Of a stretch of DNA of 64,000 bases, positions 10,830 to 22,140 are shown in pieces. A program made the translations under genes and the position numbers. The notes under the pieces were generated by a model, which was given only the letters and a program-made list of their open reading frames with translations, was not told the DNA's origin and did no database searches. The stretch's first letter is position 1, and every line of letters begins with the position of its first letter. Source of the DNA: Ornithodoros turicata (Eukaryota > Arthropoda > Arachnida > Ixodida > Argasidae); NCBI RefSeq assembly GCF_037126465.1, contig NC_088201.1, positions 191,730,031 to 191,794,030 of the forward strand. The letters run 5' to 3'.

Positions 10830-11870
10830 AGTTGAGTGTTGGGATATAGTGCTATGCGCGGTGCTCAGTAGATCTACAAATTTTTCAAATTCATGTTCCC
10901 CGTGTTCCCATATTATAAGTATATCATCCATGTATCGAAGGTACATAGTGGGTTTTAATAGTGGGCACTAAGAAGTTTGTTCTCTAGGAACCCCATGAAG
11001 ATATTTGCGTACGTGGGTGCAACTGGTGTGTCCATAATTGTACCGTGTACTTGCAGGTAGTATTCCCTATTGAACTCGAAGTACTTTAGTTTAAAGACCA
11101 AGTCCATTAGAGTGAGGATGGTTTCCGTATCTTTTTTGGTGTTTGTTGTAGAAAGGGTATTGGCAGAGGGCCGTGATTCCGTGGTTGTGTAGGATATTAG
11201 TATACAGTGATGTCACATCTAGCGTGGCGAGTATTGTGTCCCTACCAAGCGTACGCGTGTTGTTTATATCTGATTATTCTGAGGAGGTGTGGTGTGTCTT
11301 GTGGTATTTCTACCCGTCTACATTAAAATACTTGAGATACTTAAACAATACTATTTGGGTGCTATCAGACAGAATTCGAACAACACTTACGACATACTGA
11401 CTAAATGGGTGGACAAAAGGTTGCGTCAGAACAGGATTGGATTTGTGTCGGCGGTGGAATTGAGAGCCCAATGTAATTCTTACCAGGCGGAGCAGGCTGA
11501 TGAGATGGTGCTTTGTGCCAGGGATGAGCACAGTGGTTTATCCAGAATCCCAAGCATGGAGGGGTGCTGAAAAAAGTTCGAGGGGAGGGGGGTCATTATT
11601 ATAGTTACATCATTACCGACATGTGTCTACAGCTGAAAATGCAAGGGCACCCTCTGTAGGGGCCTGTGAAAGGCTTTGCGTATCCTGTTCACCGCGCAGA
11701 CTGGTATAACGATTCTCTTGTTGTTGGTGGTTTTTTGTTTTGTTTTTTCAAGTTTGTGCAACACCCATCTCACAAACTGTTGGTATGTAGTATATCTATT
11801 TCCTGTATGAGACACGCAAGCTTTGAACAAAGCTAAAGCTAGTAGGACGCCGAGTATTAATTCAGCTGCA
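10830..11870 (-). mobile_element. Penelope-like element RT fragment (degenerate)
   Basis: On the minus strand the frames read as a Penelope-type reverse transcriptase: motif A DVTSLYTNI (about 11225-11199), then KLKYFEFNREYYLQVHG, GTIMDTPVAPTYANIFMG, a frame break near 10960, and motif C RYMDDILIIWEHG ending against the hammerhead array at 10829. Further upstream, PFVHPFSQYV-like sequence extends to about 11640 and weaker sequence to about 11870. Stops and at least one frameshift make it inactive, and no GIY-YIG domain remains. It differs from the element at 20.6 kb. Direct contact with the ribozyme array is notable because hammerheads are known in Penelope-like elements, but the two signals lie on opposite strands. 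Confidence 0.8.
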
Positions 11871-13506
11871 CTCTGTCTGAATAAGTGACGAACAATAACG
11901 AAAAGTTCAGAATATTTTTTTCTGTATTGAAACCAACCAGCATGATTGTGCATGAAACACGCTTCTTACTTATGAATATGAGCGCTAGGTTCGAAGTTCT
12001 AAATATGCTACTTTAAGGGCAGCTCCTTGCAGCATAAGCACTCGACTTCATTCGGCATTACTATGCATGTCCCACACTCCGGCCCCTTTACATGGCGCCG
12101 TCAAACACGATATTCACACAAACTGTTCATGTGCTCCATCATGATAGATGCTGATCTAACAGTCTGTCGTTGGAACTTCCTCTTCATGCTGAAGTCGATT
12201 CGCGGCTCACCATTTCAAAAGCAAGGCCTCGAAACACTGCTGCACGTAGTAAGTCCCTCTCAGCTGCTGAAAGGTAGCTGAAAAGCTGACTTGTTGACTC
12301 CGCTGTGCTTCCACGTCCATATTGAAAAAGCACCCAGCAATACGGAAGTTGCGGAAACCAACCGAACTTCCAATGTGGGCTTTCCACCAATAAACGTCGC
12401 GGGCGTTTGACGTCATACACATGGGAAAACCACTACATAATAGCTAGAGTTTTGCGCTGATCGCACGAGTTGAGGGCAGAAATCGAAACCGCTTTTCAGC
12501 TCCTTGCCACAACCCGATTTCCTGTCCAAAACAGCTACGACTGCATCAATGTCACTTCATCCATGAATTCCTTCATCAGATACACGTGCGTGTTAGCACA
12601 CCAAGTCGTTACACGTCTGAAAAATACCTGACGAAATCGGCAGAAGAAACATATGCTTTATTATAGCTTGTCGTGATTATCCTTTTTATGCAGCACATCC
12701 CGCAACACCATACGGCTCCGTCGACACTCCATTTTCTCAAATAGCCTCGTCCCCAATGGTAGCCGAACCGCTGAAGCGTTATTTTCCTAGTATTCATAAG
12801 CTTAGTTATTTACGCCTGTAACTTAATTAAATTAATGAATAATTGAGAGATACATGCTAAATACGACACAGAACTGCATAAAGACTCGTTATTCTGGAGT
12901 GTGAGCTTCTTAAACCTTCTTAAAACACTGATTTTCTCACGTAAAACCATGCTTAACACTGGACTACGAAGACCCATTGTGATTTATTTTGACAGCGTGA
13001 ATTTCAAAGGGTTGGATTTTGAATGGTGGATTTCTTAGCGTGGATTTCAAAAGTTTTATTATTAAGAGTGGGTGACAGGGTACACCCCCGTAGAAGTGTG
13101 CGGGGGGGGGGGCAGTACATAGCAAAAAACAAATCAGACAAACTCGCACAAAATCAAATCACGCCACGCGCAATGAATATCATCAGCACGTTAAGAACAC
13201 ATAACCGACACTGCCGAAAAAAAAGTAGACGTGATTCATTGAACTGAAATGTAGGAGAGAAATGAAGACACAGTGTCACACATGACAGCCTCATTAAGAA
13301 ACGCCAACTTACCAATCTTCTCATACGAGTTACATCGAGTTACATCTTTTTTTTACACCTTATTCACTTGTCTACCACGTTAGAAGGATGTCATTTTTTT
13401 TTCGTCTAAACAACCTCCACCTTTTCGAAATAATGTAAGAGAGTGACGTTTACGGGGGCACATGTGGGATACAAGACTTCTTCCACTGCATCCTACCGTC
13501 AGCTGC
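11871..13506. other. No recognisable gene; downstream flank of the FReD gene
   Basis: No coding homology is seen. On the minus strand 13000-13506 would hold the 3' UTR of the FReD gene; AATAAA-type signals occur near 13052 and 12985 but none can be chosen with confidence. A run of G bases lies at about 13101-13111. Confidence 0.35.
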
Positions 13507-16500
13507 TCATTTGTTAAAGTTCACGTCTCTCATTTTCATTTCAACTTGTGGATAAGAATAGTGGTAGAAGAGAATGGGGTGTTTCCTGTATGACCATTCT
13601 ATACCGTCCGCATACGAGGCATGTTCGCCGTTGAGGTTGAGACCATTAAGGTTTGAATGGTGGCAGTTAGTGTACCACCAGCCTCCTTTATACAGAACGG
13701 CGCAGTTGTCCGAGTAATTGTCGTGGTCTTGGTCCTCTGTGCTGAACTTGGCCTCATCTATGCTACCGAAACAATCTGACCCTGAAAGTTACGACGACTA
13801 GCATTAGTCCTCGAAATCTTGGCACGATAAGAAGGATCAATGAAAGTAACGAAGCATAGCTTTTGGGAATAATGTAACGCAAACATTTAAGGGAATGGAC
13901 TGGTGTTTGAAAAGTCAAAATTACCTTCTTCCCCTGTGTATCCGCACACTCTAATCTTGAAGTGTTCTTTTTCATCAGAAACTTTGAAAACTGAATAGTC
14001 GGCTGTGAGTGTTTCACCCGTGTGGTTCTTGAGTTGGATTCGTAGCCTCATTGCTTTGCTTGAGGTCAGGGCGTGAAGGACGTTGTTACCTGCCAAAAAT
14101 TTAAATCCCATACTCTTTCAGTGTTCACACATTCATAACAATCGTATGGAAAACGAAACACACGGACAACGGTTAGAAATAAACGGAAATCAGAACAAGG
14201 ATAGTGCATACTCGCAGCCCTTTTCTGATTATGTTCGTTCCTAGCCCTTATCCTAACTTCTCTCGTCTGCAACACGATTATTATGAACCAGCACCAACTA
14301 CCCCGTCTTGCTCCCGTGTTTCAAATATCCACTTCGTGACACTTACCTAACCAGTACTCCTCAGCAGGGTTTCCGAAACCACGGGCGTATTCATCCCATT
14401 TTCTGTGAAAGTAGTATACGGGATTTCCAAACTGTCCCCGCTTCTGAAAGACCTGAAGAAAAAAAAAAAAAAACATTTACGTGAAAGCCTTTGCACGAAA
14501 ATGGGTGAGCCCTCTTGAGTTCGGAAGACATTGTTCCAAGGTTCCCAAGGCTGAGCAAGGTTCATATACTGAGGTTCAAATCATGTATAACAGACGAAGT
14601 GAAGGAAAGCATAAAAAATCAATATAATGGAAACGGTGTGAAGACATCCGCTGTGTGATAATGATAACCTCCCGTCGGGCCCGCTTTTCATTTAGAATCC
14701 ACCGTAGAACGCTATGTGTCGTCCTAACGCCTACAGAATGGCAAATCGTCCATCTGTCCCACCAATGTCCTATAGGGTCGTGCCCAAGAACAGCTCAGCT
14801 ATCCCACAATGTTAAACAGCGTTATACCTTTTTCGGTGTAGTTCAGTGCTAACCTAACACTACACTTTAGGGGTACATCAATACCCTGACATCATCCCGA
14901 AAGGTTGTTTCCTGTAAAATTTTAACAGCTTCAGGACATAATTCAGGAGTGCTCTCACTGTCTCCTTTTTATGGACACTCTCAGATAAGAGTACGCCCTT
15001 CCAAAAGGGAGTCCTATAATGCTGGTGTCCTAACAGTGGAGCCGATTGCACAAGTACTGTATTACGTTCTAGGTGATTAATTACTCACAGGATTACTTTT
15101 GATATTACGTAATTGGAACTGTAACTTGACTACCTTTGGAGTGTATGTAGGTAACCTATACGCTGTCAGAATCTTGTATAGGCATTACACCGGCAATAAC
15201 AACGCCACCATTTTCTGGGTGCGATTTTGAGAACTTTAGATATCTATTAAAGATGGCAACAGACATCAACAAAATATGTTTATCCGGGATCTTGTAGCTA
15301 ATATGTAATAAAGATCTCAATACTGTACACGTCTGGACAGGTACGTCAAGGTACTGGACGTCTACTAGCCCACTATGGGCTGCCTTTGCTGTAAACTTGT
15401 GAATACATATCTATCAAAAATGGCTGAGTGCGGCAGATGCTTACATCCTTACTATACAAACATCCAAAAAGACTGGTGTGGGGCTTCTGTTACTTTGACA
15501 CTCAATTAACATCCCGCATGCGATATTTTTTCCCCCTTTTTTTTAGGGGGAGGGAGGGTTCCTCATAGGCAGACCACGGATTTCCATGTTTTGCATGTTT
15601 CTTTCCATGGCATGCAAAGCTTCGAACGCAATATGTTTGCATGTTTTGAGGCCATATGAATGAATTAGTCAAGGTTTTAAAATGCATGAAAGTGCATGTT
15701 TGTAAGAATACTCCATGTTTGTGCATCAATGTGTTGTTCAACTGGGCGCGTCGCGCTGCAGCGACCTTCTCGAACGCCGGGCACGTGAAGACGCGAGGAA
15801 GACTGCGTTCGCTACAGACGCATGCGAAACCAGCATTGGAGTCGACTCAGACTTGTAGGTATCGTGAGTACGTACTCCAAATACAGTATTTTAACTACTT
15901 TATTCCGATATTTTGGTAGTCTACTCAATACTTTTTGCGACAAGTATTTTTAAAGAATTTAAAATACTTTTTTTTTTCAGTATTTGCTACTCAGTACTCA
16001 AAATACTTTTCTTCCTCGCCAAGCTGTATCCAGCACACTTCCCCGTCGTGTCCAGATTTTCAGCTCAGTGGAACTTAACCCCCTTTTTTCTTTATTTTTG
16101 GGGGAATTCGCGCATCTGGTCATCTGGTACAATAGGCTGGTCCCACGCTTCGCCTTGCTTGTCAATAGCCCGACCCCTTCGTCAGAAAACGATTCCTTTT
16201 CATACTGCAAGGTGAATCCCCAGGGGATTCGGTACAGAGAATTCCAGCATTTATCTCCTTGGTCACCAAAGCAATGTTGTTGACAGGAGCTTTTCAACAT
16301 ACAAGCTTATGCTTACAGATAGATGCCAAAGTTTCAGCCACGAAATCTTGCAACGATATAGCATGGAATAGAATAGAAATAGAAAGTAAAAAAATGGAAA
16401 CGTAGGTCGCACTGGTGTGACCAGGTTGGAGCAGTATATCGTGGTCTATTGTCACCAGAACTACAAGTAGGTGATCGTGGTGTAACATGCGGCCTTGTAG

Positions 16501-18204
16501 TCACTGTTGATGTTGTAAATCTAGACTGTACCCTGAAGTTCTCTTCAACGCGCATGAAAATAAACATTGCGCATATTGCATATTTCTGCACTTTTTGCCG
16601 CATTTGCTGCGTGTTTAATGCTTGCTTTGCCACTTTAGCTGCATGTTTATGCATGTTTCGCCGTTTTTTTCTACATGATTGCATGCATATTTAGTGGCTT
16701 TTTAGTGCGTATAATTCCGCGGTCTGCTAATAGGGGTGTATCGAAGGGAATACGCCCTATACTTACTCCATAATTACACCTAAGCAGGTCTAAAAAAATT
16801 AACAGTGGTTAGTGACACCTACACATGCCTGGTGTCAAAATGGGAAACCACCAGCCCTGGTCACGTGCCCGCCTTGTGATCCTGAGACCGGAATACGGGT
16901 TCGAACCCGGCCAATGACGATCGCATTTTTTGTGACATATCACTAATTGACACTTTCGCGACACAGCTTACGCACACTACTCGGAGGGGAACCAATAGAC
17001 CCCTCCCTGTTCGTAAACAAATGATGTCATCGTGTTCGACAGCGCCACCAATTCGGTAGAGTTGAACTACGCTCAAAGCTAGGGGCGAACAAGGTCGCGC
17101 CCGAAAGCCACGGTACTGAGGGGATTACGATGGTCCCTGAAAGGGATGCGGTCCTACTTTACTTTCAATACGAGGCAGCGAACAAGTGCCCATTCGTGAA
17201 ACCCAACCCTCCACTTCCGATCTGTTTCGGATTCAGTCCGTTTACCGTCATGATGACGTTTCTCGGGTAGAGGTCTATACGCCGACATGCGGAGATGTAT
17301 GCTATGTTAACACCGCAAAACAGTAAAATGCGGGATGTCTGCATTGAAATATACAGGTTCGGACCGTCACGGAGAAGAATGTACCGCGAATGGGACTCGA
17401 GGTGTATCGATAACCATACGGGGTCTGCCCCTTACGTAGTGCGTATCGGCAATCCGCAGATACGTGGTTCATGAACGTTTATTTTTTCATTAGTCCCGTC
17501 AATGTGAACCAGTGTTGTTTTGCAACATTACGTGCACATACGGCACTGACACGCACGAAAAAAAAATTCAGAAACAGGTGTTTTCGACGTTGAGAGACAG
17601 TCTCATTGTTTTCGTTGTATGGATGGTACGATTTCTGTTATGAAAAAGAGTGAAACGACGCATTCCTTTTCTCTCTCTCTCTCTCCCTCCCTCTCGTGCA
17701 CTTGATCAATTTCAACAAATCACAGTCCATCCTCCGCCGTCTGACTCCATATCGCAGTATGCTGAGACAGCTACTGATGAATCTTCGTAAGGGTAAATGT
17801 TGTAGACACCGCTGTGGTTTTGCCCAGACAGGTAGATATCGCCGCAGTCTCTCGGGCGGCCTAATGGATTATACGAGCTTTTGCAATGTGCAGTATATAG
17901 CTATCCTTCAATAGACCGACGAATTAACAACTGCCCCTTCAGATTTAAAAACCTCGGAGCACAAGGCTGCTAGAAGTAACTTGTTGTCTATTGATCACAA
18001 GCATACATGCCATGCACTCTGCCTCGTACCAATCTATACTCATAACTGCGCGCAGGGAAATCTGTTTGCATTTCACGATGCCTTACCCTGGAGCCTCCCC
18101 TTCAGTTCCTCTTCAAAGTCGGTCAGGGCTTCGTTGAAGGCTGGTGCACATTGAGATGTTCCGGCAACGACGAACAGTATCAGCGCGGGAGTCACGCCCA
18201 GCAT
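13507..18204 (-). CDS. Secreted fibrinogen-related lectin (ixoderin/tachylectin-like), five exons
   Basis: Five exons join in one frame to give 266 residues: 18204-18087 (ATG, signal peptide), 17860-17724, 14452-14347, 14089-13925 and 13781-13507 (stop TGA). All introns are GT-AG, and phases match at every joint. Exon 1 gives a hydrophobic leader ending near TSQCAP. Exon 2 gives [16 protein letters not shown] and [11 protein letters not shown]. Exon 3 gives [11 protein letters not shown] and [11 protein letters not shown]. Exon 4 gives [10 protein letters not shown] and VCGYTGEEG. Exon 5 gives [10 protein letters not shown] (calcium site), [19 protein letters not shown] and [10 protein letters not shown]. 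These are the landmarks of a fibrinogen C-terminal domain, including the four conserved cysteines; two further cysteines in exons 4-5 could pair. Tick family members are hemolymph or salivary lectins that bind sugars in innate immunity. That role is inferred for this gene. There is no collagen or long coiled-coil region. Intron 2 is 3.3 kb and repeat-rich. Confidence 0.9.
14453..17723 (-). other. Intron 2 of the FReD gene, repeat-bearing
   Basis: This 3.27-kb intron holds TGCATGTTT-rich repeats near 15580-15730 and 16560-16690, an AT-rich GTATTTT/AAAATAC region at 15880-16010, a tRNA-like B-box segment near 16850-16930, and a CT microsatellite at about 17669-17697 next to exon 2. I found no further coding exon; exons 2 and 3 already join without loss (W-T then V-F-Q). 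Confidence 0.6.
16848..16930 (+). repeat. Possible tRNA-derived SINE fragment
   Basis: The segment around 16895-16915 contains a perfect B-box arm (CGGGTTCGAACCCGG), preceded by tRNA-like sequence (GGTCACGTGCCCGCC). No complete cloverleaf is visible, so it is taken as a SINE fragment rather than a tRNA gene. Confidence 0.4.
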
Positions 18205-18355
18205 TTTCTTGGCTGTATGGAATAGCAACACGTAGCCCACAGTGAGTGAAAGTGCGCTTTTAACTGTGCCTGTATTCTTTCAGAGTCTAGTTTGGGAGGA
18301 AGTGTTAAGGTCGAGGATGTCACACCGTGTTCTAGGTTCGCTCGGCTAAGAAAGG

Positions 18356-18366
18356 TTTTTAAAAGG
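18356..18366 (-). promoter_or_regulatory. TATA-like element upstream of the FReD gene
   Basis: On the minus strand CCTTTTAAAAACC lies about 155 bp upstream of the ATG. The surrounding DNA (18205-18490) is conserved with 1412-1690 upstream of the pseudogene, where the corresponding motif is altered (CCTTTTGAAACC). The position fits a core promoter with a 5' UTR of about 120 nt, but no transcript start is known. Confidence 0.3.
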
Positions 18367-18504
18367 CGGTGTAACCTGTATGGGTGGCTTCCCGGATATT
18401 AGAGTGAGTGTGGTTCCGTTGCGAATCATGGGAGAACAATGTGTCTGCCTGTCAGACGAGGAAGTTGTTTGAAATCACGTGTACATTGGCGTTCTTCCTT
18501 TTAA

Positions 18505-18993
18505 GGGCTAAACGCATGGAGCGTTTTTCCAACGTTCTCAGGACGCGCGCGCGCTCGGCGTGCGTGTGACCTCGTAAAAACCAGTTTTTCAACGCGCGCG
18601 GAGGGCGTACGTCGGAATCTGTCGACTACAGATATTCGCTCGCGTCTGGGCGCGCTTTCCGAGAAGTAGACAGAACCGTGGCCGTCGTGCGGCAGACAAG
18701 GTGGCGTATGAGCAGCTCGCATAAATTTTGGGGGCATTATCCATCACACTAAATTTACGTGAACATTTTAATGGTATCTGGAATGAAGGAACGCAGGAAC
18801 CACAGGAAAGAACAGCATCTGCACGTTCTAGCAGACATTTGTGGTCGTCGAATATAGCAACCGCGTCACTCGCTCCGTACGCGTCCCATGCGTTTCGGGT
18901 GGTCGCCTCGCTTGCGTTTCTTGGCCGCGTGTGCAAGGCCATGGCGTACGCCCGACGTTTTGACGCTGAGAAAACGTCCAATGCGTTTCGCCC
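18505..18993. mobile_element. 489-bp MITE with TTAA flanks
   Basis: Both sides are flanked by TTAA (18501-18504 and 18994-18997). The ends are imperfect inverted repeats: GGGCTAAACGCATGGAGCG on the left against GGGCGAAACGCATTGGACG as the reverse complement of the right. The inner regions are also partly inverted and CpG-rich. TTAA duplication is typical of piggyBac-type transposition, but the termini are not standard piggyBac ends, so the superfamily is open. It lies just upstream of the FReD promoter region. Confidence 0.7.
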
Positions 18994-18997
18994 TTAA

Positions 18998-20460
18998 CTC
19001 TGACAGCAACAGGAAAGCACGCGTCTCAAACGGAGCCGCCAATGCGGCGTGGCGGAATATCTGGAGTCAGTGGTCTCGTTGTAAACTCGACGGCCTCAAT
19101 CTTCAACTTTCACAGATATATCGTTATCCTTATATTTGAAGTTCGTGCGCTACAAGGCCGCTGTGGTAGGCTCGCGCAAGAGCTCTTGGCGAATCACGGG
19201 CCGACAGCAACAATGACAACTTTATTGTGAGATGATGGATGGTGAGTTTCATCGCAAGGGGGCGATACTCTATGCCATTGCTGGTGGTGTTGCCGGGAAT
19301 GAAGTAATGTGCCCCTTCACAGTCAGGAGCAAAGTCCTATGGCATCCTGATAGATGAAGAGAGCTTTGAGGACAGAGCATTGGTGGGCTGGATGTGGCCC
19401 GGGACCAAGCAATTTTGGGAGAGAGAGGGGGTTGAAAGTCCAACTCGTTAAGAGGACATATCACATAGGTCTCAACTCAAAAATGAACTTTTTTCTGCTA
19501 TAGATGGCGCCACACGCGCCCTTCTCACTCCTCCGACTTTGTAAGAAGTCCATCGCGTCTTTGATTGGAGGACACGACAAGCCCACGTGACAGGCGGAGA
19601 CCTATGAGCTGCGTTGTGTTTCCTTTATTTTTAGATTTCCTCCTTTCCCCGATTTGCTTTTGCACGGTGGATTTGGTTGTCTCGCGTTTGCTGTTTGGTG
19701 TGTACGTTTTACTGGCATTTCTCGAACATGCTGTGTGACTGTCGCGTACCGCCGTTACCACCTCGCTTTCTCGTGGATGAAGATTGCTCTGATCGGTAGC
19801 AGCGGGCTAAAGCTTTTCACCCGAGACGCAGAGATTGTCCGTGGAGGTGTCAATTCGTGATATGGTGATCGTACTTTTCAGTTTTCGTGGTGTCACAGGA
19901 TCACGTGTCCCTGACAGTATTGGGGGACTCCAGTTGAGCTGAATAGCGATTTTTGTCAGAGGCAACAGTATCCAGAAAGGACGCGGGGTTGTCGACGGTC
20001 ATATGACACTGCAACATCCCGTTGTAAAACATCCCTGCTTTTCTTGCCAGTGACATTTACGCTGTTGAACCATGACCTTCGTTGCTGTCGATTGGTGTCG
20101 TGAAAGTGCTCCCTCAATCGGCTCGCATTATTTCATAGTAGAACTCAAGGCCGATGCGCTCGCACAGGACTGCTAGCATATTTCGATAGGGTTTCGCACT
20201 CCCCTTTAGAGCATTGCGCGGGCCTTGTCGGGCCGGGCTCTACGTTTTTCGCACGTGCCCGTGCCAGGTTCGGACTCGACAACACATACCATGGTGCGGC
20301 ATGTACGTCAACAGACTTGATGAGACTCGACAGCTGAATGTTTGTGTCGGGTCTCGGTTCTTCTTCTACATAGGAATTAGGAGATGTCAGCCAGATCTAA
20401 AAGCGATAAAACCCCGGTGCAGGGGACACAAAGAGACAGCACAGACGAAGCACTGACTGA
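18998..20460. other. No confidently recognisable gene
   Basis: Several ORFs shorter than 85 codons are present but none matches a family I know. A plus-strand ATG near 19779 begins MKIALIG, which is too short to assign. Confidence 0.35.
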
Positions 20461-20638
20461 CAAACAACTTTAATGGCAGGGACACATCTTAAATATACCA
20501 ACTGCACACCCGACCCCTAATAGCAAGCCAAGGCCGTCATGCTGTAATCACAAAATTATCACAAAGTTGTCAAAAAGCTATCACGCAAACAAGGCACTAA
20601 GTAAACGCCCCCCCCCCCCCCACGGAACAGAATTTGCG

Positions 20639-22135
20639 TTAGTTATCAATGAATTGCTGGATTGTATCCGTTACCAACACGGAAGGTACGCCAATGCAAC
20701 TATCTCCATCCTGTTTTATCAACAAGGCTTCCTTATAAAGAAGAACACCTAACTTATGACTTTTAAACAACACTTTTGTGTTTTTGAACAGCGGCTCGCA
20801 CCCGGAACATGTTCTTAAGTGTTCCGCCAGCATACAATACCCCTTTCCTCTCGAAGCTCTATGTTCCATCAGACGTACGTTAACACAACGTTTAGTTTGA
20901 CCAATATATTGGCACCGACAAGACAAGGGAATTGAATAAACAACACCAACAGTGCAAGTCACAAAAGGATCTACGTGTTTTACATGACAGCCCCCAGTTT
21001 TTGTCCGGTTAACCCTAGCCATCAGAGACCTGAGCCAATAACTCCTTTTGAAAACTACATCACCACCATGCCTACAGGCTACCTTTTTTAGGCGATGGGA
21101 GGCCTGATGAACATACGGGATCACCCCAACCCCCCTCCAATCTCTCTGTTCACAACGCATGTGAGAATCACAAGGTTCCTTTACCAACCTATTTACGACA
21201 TCACTGATTAGATTCCTTGGATATCCAGCGTCCTCAAGCCTAGTCACCTGCTCCATGCAGCTCGACCCCACCTTATGAACACACGACCTCACCAAAGCGT
21301 TTTTTATCAAAGATTTTGCAACTCCAGCTTTTACAGTTTTTGAGCTATTGGAGTCAAAAGGCGTTAACGGTTTTTTACATCGCTGGCAATATTCCCAACA
21401 AACTCCAATCCCATCAGAGGAAATCCGAAGATCCAAGTACTGAATTTGACCATTTTCTTCCCTTTCCACAGTAAACTTTAAACCTAAACTCTCTCCAACA
21501 AACAAACCCTGTATACCCGATTCATCTCCTTCCATACCCACACATACCAGAAAGTCATCAACATACCTAGTAATAAATTCAACCCCAAATCTCCCACCCC
21601 CCAAGTTCTCAGAAACAGCCCTATCTACCTTAGCCAAAACCAAATCACTAAGTACCGGAGCAATTTCTGATCCTATACACACACCATCCCGTTGTCGGAA
21701 AACCCCACCCGACACCTGCACAACATTAGAATCTAAATACAATTCTAGAATATCCATGAAAACACTAGCTGATACACCCACAGTATTTTGAAAGGACACT
21801 AACCCAACAGATATTGCTTCCTGTACACACGCAGAAATGATATGCAAAGGCAAACTATAGAACAGATCAACAACATCCAAAGAGAAAAACCGAACCTTCT
21901 TACTTTCAACACACCTTAACTTTTCAATTACACCGCAGGAGTTTGTAATTCTATACGGGTCTTCAAACTTCAGCTCATTGAGACCTTTCAATAAAAAGGT
22001 ACTGACCACCCCTTGCCATGTGTTTCTTTCCGAAATAACAACCCGAAAAGGGTATCCCTCCTTATGAAGTTTGACCAAATAAAACACTTCCAAAAACTGC
22101 CCAACAGCCTTCCTGATTGCATAGGCCTCACACAT
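20639..22135 (-). CDS. Penelope-like element: reverse transcriptase plus GIY-YIG endonuclease
   Basis: This 498-codon open frame encodes the C-terminal two thirds of a Penelope-like polyprotein. RT landmarks are FYLVKLHKEGYPFR (about residues 18-31), motif A SLDVVDLFYSLP (85-96), motif B GVCIGSEIAPVLSDL (151-165), motif C RYVDDFLV (190-197) and YLDLRI (233-238). A GIY-YIG nuclease follows: GVVYSIP (397-403), CQYIGQTKR (409-416), a downstream Arg in VRLMEH and a Glu in LLYKEALLIK. Such elements copy themselves by target-primed reverse transcription using this nuclease. The frame has no internal stop, but the N-terminal portion that usually precedes the RT is missing. The 5' end is fused to a Ty3 relic at about 22140, a typical 5' truncation. 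No hammerhead motif was seen beside it. Confidence 0.92.
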   Translation of the reverse strand: MCEAYAIRKAVGQFLEVFYLVKLHKEGYPFRVVISERNTWQGVVSTFLLKGLNELKFEDPYRITNSCGVIEKLRCVESKKVRFFSLDVVDLFYSLPLHIISACVQEAISVGLVSFQNTVGVSASVFMDILELYLDSNVVQVSGGVFRQRDGVCIGSEIAPVLSDLVLAKVDRAVSENLGGGRFGVEFITRYVDDFLVCVGMEGDESGIQGLFVGESLGLKFTVEREENGQIQYLDLRISSDGIGVCWEYCQRCKKPLTPFDSNSSKTVKAGVAKSLIKNALVRSCVHKVGSSCMEQVTRLEDAGYPRNLISDVVNRLVKEPCDSHMRCEQRDWRGVGVIPYVHQASHRLKKVACRHGGDVVFKRSYWLRSLMARVNRTKTGGCHVKHVDPFVTCTVGVVYSIPLSCRCQYIGQTKRCVNVRLMEHRASRGKGYCMLAEHLRTCSGCEPLFKNTKVLFKSHKLGVLLYKEALLIKQDGDSCIGVPSVLVTDTIQQFIDN

Positions 22136-22140
22136 ATAGC

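Noticed and set aside
7931..10849. Series of 120-210-codon ORFs (MAGSARSNCKHMLNVQ type) in the 233-bp array
   Set aside because: They recur every 233 bp and overlap one another in shifting frames; they are by-products of a stop-poor repeat whose conserved signal is RNA structure, not codons.
19779..19860. Possible first exon beginning MKIALIGSSG, reminiscent of 10-formyl-THF dehydrogenase
   Set aside because: Only about seven residues agree, no good donor follows, and no downstream exons were found.
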